Counted from the first letter of the stretch, positions 22,772-32,276 are shown. The stretch: 32,686 nt of DNA from Akkermansiaceae bacterium (GCA_025354565.1 JANXMQ010000180.1:1-32686), one strand, 5' to 3'. Notes: generated by a model not told the origin, from the sequence alone. A program made the numbers and translations.

Positions 22772-25700
22772 ATGACGCAAAATCCAGCATCGCCTCGTCT
22801 CGACCAGACCCGGCAACCCGTTCAGGTTCCAATCGCCAGCATGAGAAAAAACCCAAAACTCGCTCGAATGAATCGGCCAAGCACTAGCACCAACCCGTCC
22901 CACAAACGCGGCTTCGCCTTGGTTGTCACCATTTCCCTGATGATCCTGCTCACGGTCATCGCGGTTGGGCTACTAACCTTGTCCAGCATTTCCCTCCGCA
23001 ATGCCAGCCAGGCCGATGCCATGTCGGCCGCCCGCGCCAATGCCCGGCTCGCCCTAATGCTCGCCCTTGGCGACCTCCAGAAAAATGCCGGGCCGGACCA
23101 ACGCGTCACCGCCCGCGCCGACGTGGACCCGCTGAATGCCGCCAATCCACGCCTGACCGGAGTATGGAATTCCATGCCCACCACCCCGCTACCAGTCGTC
23201 AACGATTACTCAAAAACCAGCCGCGACGCGAAATTTGTCGGCTGGCTGGCCTCCTCCCTCGATGGCAAGGCAAGCAACCAAGTGACTTATGCCAAAACTG
23301 CGGTCGCCTCGCCGGTCACTCTCTGGGGCAAGGGCACGCTCGGCAGCAGTGCGACGACATCGGACCTCGTTTCCGCCACCAAAGTCCCTATCCCGCGCGG
23401 GGGCTACGCCTACGCAGTCATGGATGAGGGCGTCAAAGTCCGCATCAACACCCCCTATGTGGACGCGGCCGCCACCGCTGACGTAAAAACCGCACAACTG
23501 GGCTCCGGTGCCAGTCCAAATGCAAGCCTGATCACGGGACTCGACAAGCTGGACCGCTCGTTCTTTGAAAAAACTTCCATCCAATATCCCACCATCGCCA
23601 AAGGCATCAGCAACTCTAACCTTGCCCTTGCTGCCGAGAGTCTCGCCAGCGGCACCAGAGCCAATCTCAAGCCCCTCGGCCATGATGTCACCACCACCTC
23701 CGTCGGCCTCTTCACGGATACCGCAAGCGGTGGACTGAAGGAGGACATCAATCTCCTCGCCAACTCAGGCACCCTGCCCGCGAGTTATTCCGGCAAGGGC
23801 GTTTACGCCTCAAGATTGGCTGGCTTCACCGATGTTTCCGATCCCCGCTGGGAATCCCTGCACCAAATCGCACGGATCTATAAGGACAATGATGCAAGCA
23901 CCGGCAGGCTCATCAACTCCGGCGGGGTGCCTGTCCTCCAAGCCCAAGGCGCACCTAACTGGCAAGCCGCAACCGATTCGGCCATAACCACAGGAACTCC
24001 AGCCGTTCCAGTTCGTGATGTGAAACGCACCCCCCCGCCTGGGATCGTGCTCATGCCGACCATTGCCAAGGTGCAAGTCGTATTCAGCCTGATGACCCGG
24101 GACATTTATAAGTATCCTGTTAACACAGCTCCACCCACCAATGTTCCAATGCTGGCTAGCAGCCATCTCCATGGTCCATGGGATTCAAACTTTGCCGGCT
24201 CATCCTATCAATATCTGCTTCATTTACTCTATACGCCGGTAGTTACTTTGCGTAACCCCTACAACGTCGCCTTGGAATTTAGCCAACTGCGAATTGTTTT
24301 TGGTAACGTCCCTTTCGCCGTTCAAGTTTTTCGGAACGACGTCGCCATGACTAAGAACCTGGCACCACTCGATGAATTGTATTATCAGGCGGCTGAAACC
24401 GGGAATATCAACAAGCGTTTCGCCATGACCCTGAAAACCAACGGCGGCACCCCAACCGTCCCGGCGGTGGGTTCACCCACCTTCCGCATGCTGCCCGGCG
24501 AAGTGATGATGTTCTCGCCCTTTATCAATCCCAACCTGACATGGCAAAATGAGGAAAGTAATACCCGCTTCTTCTCGGACTGGGACAACAGTAACTCCCG
24601 GACTCAAACTCTCGACGCCCTTCCCGGCTGGCAGGGCGATGGCATCGGCTTCGATTTGGACTGGTTCTGTCCGTCCGCTGCGGGCCGCGTCTCAGGATCT
24701 GAAGTCGAGCCTGGCAAACTTCCAACATTAGCGTCCGGTGCCCGCGGAGGCTGCATCGGAGCCCGCGCTCAGGATCAGTTCTATGTCCAATTCGCGCCAT
24801 TGAGCGTTCCCGGTCTCTGTTTGAACAAATTCGACATTGAGATGTTCGCGGCCCCAGCAGGGACAGCCAATCAGACAACTCCCCCCTCTGTGTCCTCACA
24901 AATCATTGAAATGGATTACGAATCCCCCACGGGCTTGCAGGATACCCTCATCGGTGCCGGTGGAACTCTGCGCTGCCCGAAAACCGGTTCCTGGAACACC
25001 ATGGAAATGTTTTCCCATTCCTCCGTTCCCATTAAAAGTATCCTCACCGCCAAGCCTTTTGTGGTCGTGAGCGCACAGGCCAAGGCGACCAAAGGCGGAT
25101 ATGACGTGAATGCCGAGGACGGGAAACTGGCCACCAAACCCTGGTGCTTCGCCCATGCGGACATCGGCTCCTCATCACAAAAAGTCGTTACCGAGGGGGC
25201 GGCAAACCATTCCCACGAAGTTTCCGTGCAACGGTTGGAAAATGGCACCGCGCAGCTCTTCCAGTACGATTTCAACTCCGGTCGCGGCAATTCTATCACC
25301 GGCCAGACCGGCAACAGCGGCATCAAGTTCGGTGCCCAATACGACATCCCACTCGGCCCGATCCAGTCGCTCGCCAGCCTGAACAGTGCGAACCCCGGCG
25401 GCTCCTCAGGCTACCTACCACGTTTCGCCCAACCCATCGGCAATTCCTGGGCCCACCCTTTACTGGATCCTAACCGCTATTCGACCAGCGGTTCTTATAC
25501 CTATCTCGACCACTCCTTCCTCCTCAATCTCGCCCTTTACGATCACTTCTATTGCTCCGGTCTGGGCGATCAAACCGGGGCGTTCGGCAGCGGCAGAACC
25601 ACCTCCGCTCTCGCTACGGATTTCATGGCCGGCATCCCGCTAACAGATCCACGCCTCACTCCATTCACGCCCAATGGAAAAAACGCGACCGCCCTGACCA

Positions 25701-26575
25701 CCGACCTCAATTCAGCCACGCCACATACCTTGATCGCCTCCTGGCAGATGATGAACGGTGCTTTCAACATCAACTCCACCTCGGTCGCCGCATGGAAGGC
25801 GATGTTAGGCTCGGTGCATGACAGCCAAGCCATTATCAATCTGCTAGACAAGACCAACAAGACCTCCTCATTTGTCAAACTCTCCGCCACGGTTGCCAGC
25901 AAGCGCGAGTCCCGGATCAGCCGCTTCCGACTACCCGTCAGCGAGTCATCGGCCCACGGCGGGGCCGCCACGAGCATCACTGACGCCTATTGGATGGGAC
26001 CGCGCGAATACAAGGAAACCGAATTGCAAACTCTGGCACAAAACATCGTCGCCCAAATCCAACTGCGCGGCCCGGCCCTCTCGCTCGCGGATTTCGTCAA
26101 CCGCCGCCTCGGCCCGGTTGCTGATAACAAGGCCCAGCGCGGCGCCCTGCAACAGGCGATCGACGATTCAAACTTGAACCAAGGCCTCGCCACGAACGCC
26201 AACGCCGGCTTTGAAATCCCGGCAGCGACGGTCGCTAATTACAAATATCAGAATGTCCCCGCCGGCACCGGATCAAGCTACCAAGGTGCGCCGGGCTATC
26301 TCAGTCAAGCGGACATCATGGCCGTTCTCGGCAATGCCGCCACCGCCCGCTCGGACACCTTCACCATTCGCGGCTACGGTGAGGCCAAGGATGCCAGTGG
26401 CAAGGTCATCGCCGCCACCACCTGTGAGGCCGTCGTGCAGCGCATCCCTAATTACGTTGATCCAGCCGACAAGGCGGAGACCGCCACCGCCGCGCTCACC
26501 AGCAGCGCTAACAAGAATTTCGGCCGCCGCTTCCAAATCGTCTCCTTTCGCTGGTTGGGTCAAAATGAAATTTAG
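22772..26575 (+). CDS. Verru_Chthon cassette protein A-like, large pilin-like surface protein
   Basis: 1267 residues. The N-terminus has a type IV prepilin-like segment, SHKRGFALVVTISLMILL followed by TVIAVGLLTLSSISLRNAS, where cleavage after G before F would be expected. After it, ARLALMLALGDLQKNAGPDQRVTARADV is strongly reminiscent of 'Verru_Chthon cassette protein A' (a family known from Verrucomicrobium and Chthoniobacter). The rest is Ser/Thr/Asn/Gly-rich and beta-like. The pilin helix starts only near residue 48; ATGs at 22841 and 22871 are credible alternative starts that shorten the leader. The B, C and D members usually found with A are absent here; a small secreted protein gene overlaps its end. 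Confidence 0.85.
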   Translation: MTQNPASPRLDQTRQPVQVPIASMRKNPKLARMNRPSTSTNPSHKRGFALVVTISLMILLTVIAVGLLTLSSISLRNASQADAMSAARANARLALMLALGDLQKNAGPDQRVTARADVDPLNAANPRLTGVWNSMPTTPLPVVNDYSKTSRDAKFVGWLASSLDGKASNQVTYAKTAVASPVTLWGKGTLGSSATTSDLVSATKVPIPRGGYAYAVMDEGVKVRINTPYVDAAATADVKTAQLGSGASPNASLITGLDKLDRSFFEKTSIQYPTIAKGISNSNLALAAESLASGTRANLKPLGHDVTTTSVGLFTDTASGGLKEDINLLANSGTLPASYSGKGVYASRLAGFTDVSDPRWESLHQIARIYKDNDASTGRLINSGGVPVLQAQGAPNWQAATDSAITTGTPAVPVRDVKRTPPPGIVLMPTIAKVQVVFSLMTRDIYKYPVNTAPPTNVPMLASSHLHGPWDSNFAGSSYQYLLHLLYTPVVTLRNPYNVALEFSQLRIVFGNVPFAVQVFRNDVAMTKNLAPLDELYYQAAETGNINKRFAMTLKTNGGTPTVPAVGSPTFRMLPGEVMMFSPFINPNLTWQNEESNTRFFSDWDNSNSRTQTLDALPGWQGDGIGFDLDWFCPSAAGRVSGSEVEPGKLPTLASGARGGCIGARAQDQFYVQFAPLSVPGLCLNKFDIEMFAAPAGTANQTTPPSVSSQIIEMDYESPTGLQDTLIGAGGTLRCPKTGSWNTMEMFSHSSVPIKSILTAKPFVVVSAQAKATKGGYDVNAEDGKLATKPWCFAHADIGSSSQKVVTEGAANHSHEVSVQRLENGTAQLFQYDFNSGRGNSITGQTGNSGIKFGAQYDIPLGPIQSLASLNSANPGGSSGYLPRFAQPIGNSWAHPLLDPNRYSTSGSYTYLDHSFLLNLALYDHFYCSGLGDQTGAFGSGRTTSALATDFMAGIPLTDPRLTPFTPNGKNATALTTDLNSATPHTLIASWQMMNGAFNINSTSVAAWKAMLGSVHDSQAIINLLDKTNKTSSFVKLSATVASKRESRISRFRLPVSESSAHGGAATSITDAYWMGPREYKETELQTLAQNIVAQIQLRGPALSLADFVNRRLGPVADNKAQRGALQQAIDDSNLNQGLATNANAGFEIPAATVANYKYQNVPAGTGSSYQGAPGYLSQADIMAVLGNAATARSDTFTIRGYGEAKDASGKVIAATTCEAVVQRIPNYVDPADKAETATAALTSSANKNFGRRFQIVSFRWLGQNEI

Positions 26576-27293
26576 CACTCAACCCATGCGTCTGTTTTTT
26601 CTGACATTCCTGTTGTTTTCCCCCGCGATCATCTGCGCCGAGGATGCACATCCGGTCCGCTGCCGATTCCTAAGTTTCGGCGCAGCGGAGGATCCGGTAG
26701 GTCTGCTCACCCTCAACGAAAAGGGTGCGGAAATCCCCTGCCCGCTGCCCACCGGCGCGCTGTCCAAACCAGTCGTCTGTTTCGCCAAGGACAACTTGAT
26801 CGCCTTCTTCGCCGCCACTGCGGACAAGCTGCCAGTCGCGACTGCCACCATCCCAGCGGGGCTCTCGGCCGTGCTGCTGATCTTCGTTCCGGTCCCGCAT
26901 AAACCCGGTGACGCCACCGCCAAATCAGCCAATTGGCGGGTACTCGTGATCGAGGACTCACCAAAAAATTTCCCCGATGGCGGGGCCTTCGTTGCCAATT
27001 TCTACAAGCAAGACATCCGCTTCATCATCGGCGAGCACAAGGGCATGCTGCACGCCGCCGGCTCCCACGGGTACCCGCTGCCGGAGCAACGCAACGCTTT
27101 CAACATGGCCCCCGTGGTCTTCGAGCTACTTCAGGATGATAAATGGAACGTCGCCAGCGAGAGCGCCATGCGCTTCATCCCCGGCATCCGCTATCTGATA
27201 TTCGCCTACGAGGATCCCGTTTCCAGCCGCCCGCGCATCAATATTTATCCGGACATCGCGACGCCCGCAGTGCCTGTAAGGCAGAAGCCTTGA
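26565..27293 (+). CDS. Secreted protein of unknown function, partner of the pilin-like gene
   Basis: 242 residues with a clear signal peptide (MRLFFLTFLLFSPAIICAED, cleavage probably after ICA). The mature part is beta-rich (CRFLSFGAAEDPVGLLTL.., VLLIFVPVPHKP, YLIFAYEDPV) with no family I recognise. ATG 26565 overlaps the 3' end of the pilin-like gene by 11 bases; ATG 26586 would start directly at the signal peptide. Either way the two genes are tightly coupled, suggesting that the product acts with the surface protein. It converges with the pseudo-protease gene, 25 bases away. Confidence 0.75.
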   Translation: MKFSTQPMRLFFLTFLLFSPAIICAEDAHPVRCRFLSFGAAEDPVGLLTLNEKGAEIPCPLPTGALSKPVVCFAKDNLIAFFAATADKLPVATATIPAGLSAVLLIFVPVPHKPGDATAKSANWRVLVIEDSPKNFPDGGAFVANFYKQDIRFIIGEHKGMLHAAGSHGYPLPEQRNAFNMAPVVFELLQDDKWNVASESAMRFIPGIRYLIFAYEDPVSSRPRINIYPDIATPAVPVRQKP

Positions 27294-27318
27294 ATTACAT
27301 CAAAACGTCCGCGATCCA

Positions 27319-28086
27319 TCACTTCGCCTGCGCGGCGGCCTCTAGTAAATCAGCCGCAGGCAGCACCACATTGGACGGCGCAACCCCTTGGCTCTCGCTG
27401 TCACCCTTGGCACTGAAGCGATTGATGCCGATGCCGAGAAATTTTCCATCCTTGTTGAAGACCGGCATCCCCAGCGATTGCGTGGCGATCTTGCCGAAGG
27501 TCCGTGGCTTGGTCACCAAGGCAATAACTTCGTTAGTCATCACCACCGGCTCGCGGCTCAGATCCTTGCCGAGGCGACCGAGGACGATCACGTCATCCAT
27601 CACTGCCATTGGCGCGGAATTCGCCGTGTCCACCGGTGTGAGTTTCACGCTTTCGGGTTTCTCCGGGCGGATGAAGGCGAGGTCCAAGTCCGTATCCTTA
27701 AAGGACACCTTCGCTGGCGTTTCGGTGCCGTCCGGCATCAGGATTTTCACCTCCTTGGTGGTGCCCTTGGCGGAGAGCTTCATCGGTCCCTGTGGCCCGT
27801 TGACCACTCGTCCGTCGATGGTGGATGCGACATCGAGCGTGGAAAGCGACACCACGATCAGGCCGTCCTTACCGATGACCGTGCCGAGCATTTCGACTTT
27901 CCGTTCCTCCTTTTTCACCGGATTATCCCCGGCAGTGACTTCGATCTCGACGACCGCGCTGAGGAACAACACCGAGTCTTTGTTAGAGGCAGATAGGGCC
28001 AGCGCCTTATCCCGGAGCGGCCCCTCGGCGGCGATAGCGGGCATGGCAGATAGAATAGCGGAAAAAATCAGTAAGCGGGATTTCAT
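27319..28086 (-). CDS. Secreted trypsin-fold protein lacking catalytic residues
   Basis: 255 residues from ATG 28086 with a signal peptide (MKSRLLIFSAILSAMPAIAAEG). The body follows the chymotrypsin-like layout of HtrA-type proteases without PDZ domains: LGTVIGKDGLIVVS.., DTDLDLAFIRPE, DDVIVLGRLGKDLSREP, ATQSLGMPVFNKDGKFLGIGI. The catalytic His position (VVSLSTLD instead of a TNxHV motif) has no histidine. The usual GNSGGP is replaced by QSLGMP, with Leu at the serine position. It is probably inactive as a protease and could regulate or present substrates to the adjacent HtrA-like enzyme, which lies upstream on the same strand. An upstream in-frame ATG at 28107 only adds a non-signal extension. 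Confidence 0.72.
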   Translation of the reverse strand: MKSRLLIFSAILSAMPAIAAEGPLRDKALALSASNKDSVLFLSAVVEIEVTAGDNPVKKEERKVEMLGTVIGKDGLIVVSLSTLDVASTIDGRVVNGPQGPMKLSAKGTTKEVKILMPDGTETPAKVSFKDTDLDLAFIRPEKPESVKLTPVDTANSAPMAVMDDVIVLGRLGKDLSREPVVMTNEVIALVTKPRTFGKIATQSLGMPVFNKDGKFLGIGINRFSAKGDSESQGVAPSNVVLPAADLLEAAAQAK

Positions 28087-28111
28087 GGGTAGTTGATGAT
28101 TGATCATTGAG

Positions 28112-28203
28112 AGTTGAGAGTCGATGGTTGAGAGGCAGCGATTGAAGATGGAGGGCGTTCATTCATTTTCTTGCCCTCAACTTCCAACTTCAGACTCTCA
28201 ACT
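28112..28203. promoter_or_regulatory. Intergenic long-range hairpin between the HtrA and pseudo-protease genes
   Basis: AGTTGAGAGTC (28112-28122) is the exact complement of GACTCTCAACT (28193-28203). Inside, GAGGGC (28151-28156) pairs with GCCCTC (28173-28178). On the minus strand the left part reads as short imperfect repeats of (G)AAGTTGAGAG. In the HtrA-to-pseudo-protease transcript it would form a stem between the two genes, which may act in mRNA processing or partial termination; it also resembles intergenic dispersed repeats. Confidence 0.5.
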
Positions 28204-28210
28204 TCTGCAT

Positions 28211-30226
28211 TTACCAAGTCGGTTCGAGTTCGATGTAGCGGGTGGTGATGCCTCGCCGCACAAACAGCACGACCGGACTCCGCAGGTTTTTTTCGAGATC
28301 CGCAAGGATAGGTTTCAGGTTTTCGATGGAATCCGCAGGCTTCCCGTCGATGGAAATCAGCATATCCCCTGCGGCCAGCCCACCCAGTGCTGCCCAACCG
28401 GCGGGCGTGATGGTGGTGATGAGCACGCCCTTGAAATCATCCGGCAGCTTTTCGTCCACCCGGTCCGCTTGACCAAGATCGCGGGATTTGAACTCCAGCG
28501 TCTTGCAATCGTAGGACGCGAGTTCCGAGGTGCCCTCCGGGTTGGCGTCCAATTGCACCTTGATGACGAGATCCTCCTTGCCCCGGCGCACGGTCAGCGC
28601 GGCCTCGGTGCCGATCTTATACTGGCGGATGAGGGCGGGGAAAACGTCTGAATCCTCGGGCCGCGAAGTTGGAATCACGCTGCCATCGAGCTTCAGCAGC
28701 AGGTCGCCGGTTTTCAATCCCGCCTTGTCCGCGCGGCTGCCGGGATGCATTTGGGTGATCCGCACGCCCTTGGAGCCGGGGATGCCAAGCGCCAGGGCGA
28801 GGTCGGTGGAAATCACTTGGGTTTCGATGCCGATCCAGGCCTTCTTCGCGAGGCCCGGCTTGTCCGCGTCCGGCTCTGGACCGATCTTCACGACCGTTAG
28901 ATAGCTGCGGCCATCGTGTTCATAAGATACCAGCACCGGCACCGGCTCGGTTTTATCTGCCGTGATTTCCGCACTGACTTTGACCAATTCAGCTAAGTTG
29001 GGAGTCGGCTTGCCCGCCACTTCGAGGATCAGATCGCCGGGTGAAATCGTCGGCTTCGCGGCCGCTGCAGCACCACCGGGACGCAGACTCTGGACGAGCA
29101 CCGCCAGATTGTCATCGCGCAGCATTTCCTTGGCATTCAGTTCGGTTATGTCCCGCGCCGTGATGCCCCAAGCCAGCAATTCCTTCTCACGAGGCTCGGC
29201 CGGCTCGCGCGCGGTGCCGGTGACTTTCCAACTCATCGGCTTGCCATCCCGCAGACCTTCGAGCGGAATCACCGAACCAATCGGCGATTCTAGCAAAATT
29301 CGGTTAAACACCGGAATATCCTCCGCCGCCCGCGACGCAGCGATGTCGGTGCCGTTGCAGCGCGTGACCACATCGCCAGCCTTGAGTCCTGCCTTATCCG
29401 CAGGTGAATCGACGATCACCCCGCCGACCAAAATGCCCGCCTTGGCATCCATCGTTTTGAGCAAGGGCTGAGCCACCAGACCCACCCAACTCCGCCGCAC
29501 CTGACCGTTGGCGATCAACTCGTCCGCCACCTTACGCGCGAGATTGGACGGGATCGCCCCGCCGAGACTGCCGATGCCGACCTCGTTCACGCCGACGATT
29601 TCCCCCTTCAAATTCACCAACGGCCCACCCGAGTTCCCAGGAAAAATCACCGCATCATGCCCGATCCATCGGACCAGCTCCCCCACCGACTCACCGTCCA
29701 GCCGCATCGACCCACCGGGCGCGATCATTTCCGTGTTTGCCACGATGCCCTGTGTCACCGACTGCGACAAACCCGCCGGACTCCCCATCGCCAGCACCTG
29801 ATCGCCCACTTCCAAAGCCGAGCTGTCACCGAATTTCGCCACCGGCAGCGGAGCCTCGGGGTTGCGGAGATTTTTCCGATCAATCTTCAACACCGCCAGA
29901 TCTGCCAAGGGATCGGTGCCCACCAGCGTGGCCCGCAGTTCCTGACGATCCGCCAGCCGCACCGTGATCCGCGTCGCCCGGCCAGCCACGTGGTGGTTGG
30001 TGAGAATATAGCCATCCGGGGAAATAATCGTCCCCGATCCGCTCGCCCGTTGTTTCTGCATCCGGCCGTCACCGCCCGCCTCCGCCACCACATGAATGCG
30101 GACCAAGGCCGGATAGACCGCCTTCACCGCCGCCTCCACTTGCGGCTCCGCCTTGGCAAATACGGAGGATGGACTGAGTAATATCGTTACGGCGACGGCG
30201 GGGAGGAGCTTGGGGAATGACAGCAT
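28211..30226 (-). CDS. HtrA/DegP-like periplasmic serine protease with four PDZ domains
   Basis: 671 residues from ATG 30226, with signal peptide (MLSFPKLLPAVAVTILLSPSSVFAKA). The trypsin-like domain has an intact triad: H79 in LTNHHVAG, D109 in DPLADLAVLKID and S199 in FPGNSGGPL. Four PDZ-like modules follow, at about 247-340, 352-445, 463-560 and 595-665, each with an ..AGLKAGD.. or ..SPGDLIL.. type loop. Classical DegP has two, so this is an extended form. The likely role is envelope protein quality control. The frame extends 9 codons further upstream; ATG 30226 fits the signal peptide. It is followed on the same strand by the inactive homologue. Confidence 0.92.
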   Translation of the reverse strand: MLSFPKLLPAVAVTILLSPSSVFAKAEPQVEAAVKAVYPALVRIHVVAEAGGDGRMQKQRASGSGTIISPDGYILTNHHVAGRATRITVRLADRQELRATLVGTDPLADLAVLKIDRKNLRNPEAPLPVAKFGDSSALEVGDQVLAMGSPAGLSQSVTQGIVANTEMIAPGGSMRLDGESVGELVRWIGHDAVIFPGNSGGPLVNLKGEIVGVNEVGIGSLGGAIPSNLARKVADELIANGQVRRSWVGLVAQPLLKTMDAKAGILVGGVIVDSPADKAGLKAGDVVTRCNGTDIAASRAAEDIPVFNRILLESPIGSVIPLEGLRDGKPMSWKVTGTAREPAEPREKELLAWGITARDITELNAKEMLRDDNLAVLVQSLRPGGAAAAAKPTISPGDLILEVAGKPTPNLAELVKVSAEITADKTEPVPVLVSYEHDGRSYLTVVKIGPEPDADKPGLAKKAWIGIETQVISTDLALALGIPGSKGVRITQMHPGSRADKAGLKTGDLLLKLDGSVIPTSRPEDSDVFPALIRQYKIGTEAALTVRRGKEDLVIKVQLDANPEGTSELASYDCKTLEFKSRDLGQADRVDEKLPDDFKGVLITTITPAGWAALGGLAAGDMLISIDGKPADSIENLKPILADLEKNLRSPVVLFVRRGITTRYIELEPTW

Positions 30227-30346
30227 GGCGGGAGCAACGTAAAGGCGGACCACCCAAGAATGAAGCCCGGAAAGCGGCTTATCTTAAAAAAATCACTTTC
30301 AGTTACCCACTTGCTACGCCGGGATTTTCTGCGTATTGCTTCCGCC

Positions 30347-30895
30347 ATGAGAACACCAACGCTTGTGAAGGGAATCGTCGCCGGGATGATGTTTTGCAGT
30401 TCGGCGCTCGCCGCCCCGGTCCTCCCCCATGTCTCACTCCGAGTGACGCTGGATAATGGCAGCGACTATAAGAAAATCCAAGGTTCCAGCGAGAAGACCC
30501 GCGAGGAGAAAATCCAGCTCAACATCAACCTAGACAACCGGGACAATTTACAAAACAAGGATCTCAGAGTCGAGTGGACGATTTATTCCCACCCCGTCGG
30601 CAAGGTCAATCTCATCCAAGCTGGCCATGGCACCAAGAAAGTGAGCCTCGCCGCCCTCAAGTCGCTGGATTTCAAATCCGATAAAATCACCGTCACCGGC
30701 ACCCCCAAACACGCCGTCCTCTCCCAGAACAAAAACAAGAACCATAACAGCGGTGGCCACAATCAGAATCAAACCACCTCCAAGGAGGTCGCCGCCTCCG
30801 GCAATCAATATTACGGTTACGCCGTGCAGCTCTACCTAGGCGGCGTTTTACTCGACCAAGCCTACAGCCAGAGCAGCTTGAAAAAGGCCGATTGA
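30347..30895 (+). CDS. Secreted protein of unknown function, 182 residues
   Basis: ATG 30347 starts a signal peptide (MRTPTLVKGIVAGMMFCSSALAAPV). The mature part has a beta-strand-rich segment, HVSLRVTLDNGSDYKKIQ.., LNINLDNRDNLQNKDLRVEW, then IYSHPVGKVNLIQAG. An Asn/Gln/His/Lys-rich linker (NKNKNHNSGGHNQNQTT) follows, then a short C-terminal strand YYGYAVQLYLGGVLLDQAY. No family recognised. It is divergent from the HtrA gene (120 bases) and precedes the alpha/beta hydrolase gene after 62 bases. Confidence 0.72.
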   Translation: MRTPTLVKGIVAGMMFCSSALAAPVLPHVSLRVTLDNGSDYKKIQGSSEKTREEKIQLNINLDNRDNLQNKDLRVEWTIYSHPVGKVNLIQAGHGTKKVSLAALKSLDFKSDKITVTGTPKHAVLSQNKNKNHNSGGHNQNQTTSKEVAASGNQYYGYAVQLYLGGVLLDQAYSQSSLKKAD

Positions 30896-30957
30896 GCGCG
30901 GTGGCCATCCCTTATCATGCGGCTCCGCAGGGATTTTAATCGCACCCATTCAAGCCC

Positions 30958-31830
30958 GTGACAAACCCGCCCGACCTCCCCCGCCCCACCCGGCTCCGGC
31001 ACTCCCTTCGCGTGCTCCGCGGCTTGTGCATCATCGCCTGCGTGCCCTTGCTGCTGCTCGTCGGCTGCCAGTCGAAGCTGATCTATTTCCCCCGTCCTTA
31101 TGGCACCGCCACCACCGCCGAGTGGCAACAAACGACGCATGGCCGGGCCTTGGATTTCCACACCTCCCAAGGCCGACAACGGGCCTTTCTCCAAGGAAAC
31201 CTGACATCCCCGCGCAATCTCTGGATCTTCTGCGGTGGCAATGGGACCTTCGCGCTCGATTGGTCCGAGTGGCTGACCGCCCACGCCCCCCGCCAGGACG
31301 CTTGGCTACTGGTCGATTTCCCCGGCTACGGCGATTGCGAAGGCGCCCCGACACCGGGACGCATCCGGGACTCCATGGACCAGGTCATGCCCCGCGCGTT
31401 TCAAGAAATCGGCTGGCCCGCGCACCCGGACGCGCGGCGGCTGCGGTTTTTCGGCCACAGCTTAGGCTGCGCGGCGGCACTCATCGGAGCCACGGAATTC
31501 AAGATCCAGCGCGGGGTCCTCATCGCGCCCTTCACCAGCACCATGGACATGGCCCATCACATCACCGGCCTGCCCCTCGGATTTCTCGTCTGGCATCGTT
31601 TCGACAACTCCGCTCGCCTCGCAGAAATGGCCGCCCGCGGTCCCGCTGAGGTGATCATTTTCCACGGCACCACCGACGAGGTGATCCCGGTAGCCATGAG
31701 CCGAACGCTCGCCAGCCAGCAGCAAAACCTTGTCCACCTCCGGGAAATTCCTCACGGACGCCACAACGACATTCAGGAAAATCATCCCGAAGCCATCGCA
31801 GCCGCGCTCAAAGAGATCGGGGAAAAATAG
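30958..31830 (+). CDS. Alpha/beta hydrolase, probable lipoprotein
   Basis: 290 residues from a GTG start. After a basic leader, the signal ends in LLLLVGC (lipobox; C37). The alpha/beta-hydrolase domain has an oxyanion-side strand LWIFCGGNG, VDFPGYGDCEGAPTPG, nucleophile elbow GHSLG (S168), acid D240 (HGTTDEVIP) and H269 (HGRHNDI). It resembles the Bem46/BD-FAE-like hydrolases of unknown substrate found in envelopes of many bacteria. The periplasm-facing location is inferred from the lipobox. The stop is followed by the 42-bp minisatellite region. Confidence 0.87.
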   Translation: MTNPPDLPRPTRLRHSLRVLRGLCIIACVPLLLLVGCQSKLIYFPRPYGTATTAEWQQTTHGRALDFHTSQGRQRAFLQGNLTSPRNLWIFCGGNGTFALDWSEWLTAHAPRQDAWLLVDFPGYGDCEGAPTPGRIRDSMDQVMPRAFQEIGWPAHPDARRLRFFGHSLGCAAALIGATEFKIQRGVLIAPFTSTMDMAHHITGLPLGFLVWHRFDNSARLAEMAARGPAEVIIFHGTTDEVIPVAMSRTLASQQQNLVHLREIPHGRHNDIQENHPEAIAAALKEIGEK

Positions 31831-31998
31831 CGCCAGCCCCCGCTACGCATGGCTCTTCCTTCATCGCATCCCTTGTGAGTCCACGACCTTCCTGCCCTTT
31901 TCACCCGCCCCGGCCACTCGCCGCTGCGGCAACGGGCCATGCGCCCCACCCTCGCACCGCCGCCATTGGCCGGAATCCGGGTGTTGCCCCCCTCCGCA

Positions 31999-32276
31999 CG
32001 GCGGGATTTTGGGGCATCGCCACACTTGCCATGTGCCTCGCGGCGGAATTTTGGGGCATCGCCACACTTGCCATGCGCCTCGCGGCGGGATTTTGGGGCA
32101 TCGCCACACCTGCCATGCACCTCACGGCGGGATTTTGGGACATCGCCACACTTGCCATGCGCCTCGCGGCGGAATTTTGGGGCATCGCCACACTTGCCAT
32201 GCGCCTCACGGCGGGATTTTGGGGCATCGCCACACTTGCCATGCGCCTCACGGCGGGATTTTAGGGCATCGCCACA
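31999..32276. repeat. 42-bp minisatellite, six full units plus a partial one
   Basis: Six units (31999-32250) begin with CGGCGG(G/A)ATTTTGGGGCAT and continue with CGCCACACTTGCCATG(C/T)GCCTC. A seventh starts at 32251 and loses similarity near 32276. Variation is limited to single substitutions: GGG/GAA at the start of the unit, one GGGG to GGGA, one CTTG to CCTG, one CGCC to CACC. The regular part is 252 bp, the same length as the 21-bp array near 10.6 kb, whose sequence is unrelated. Confidence 0.95.
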
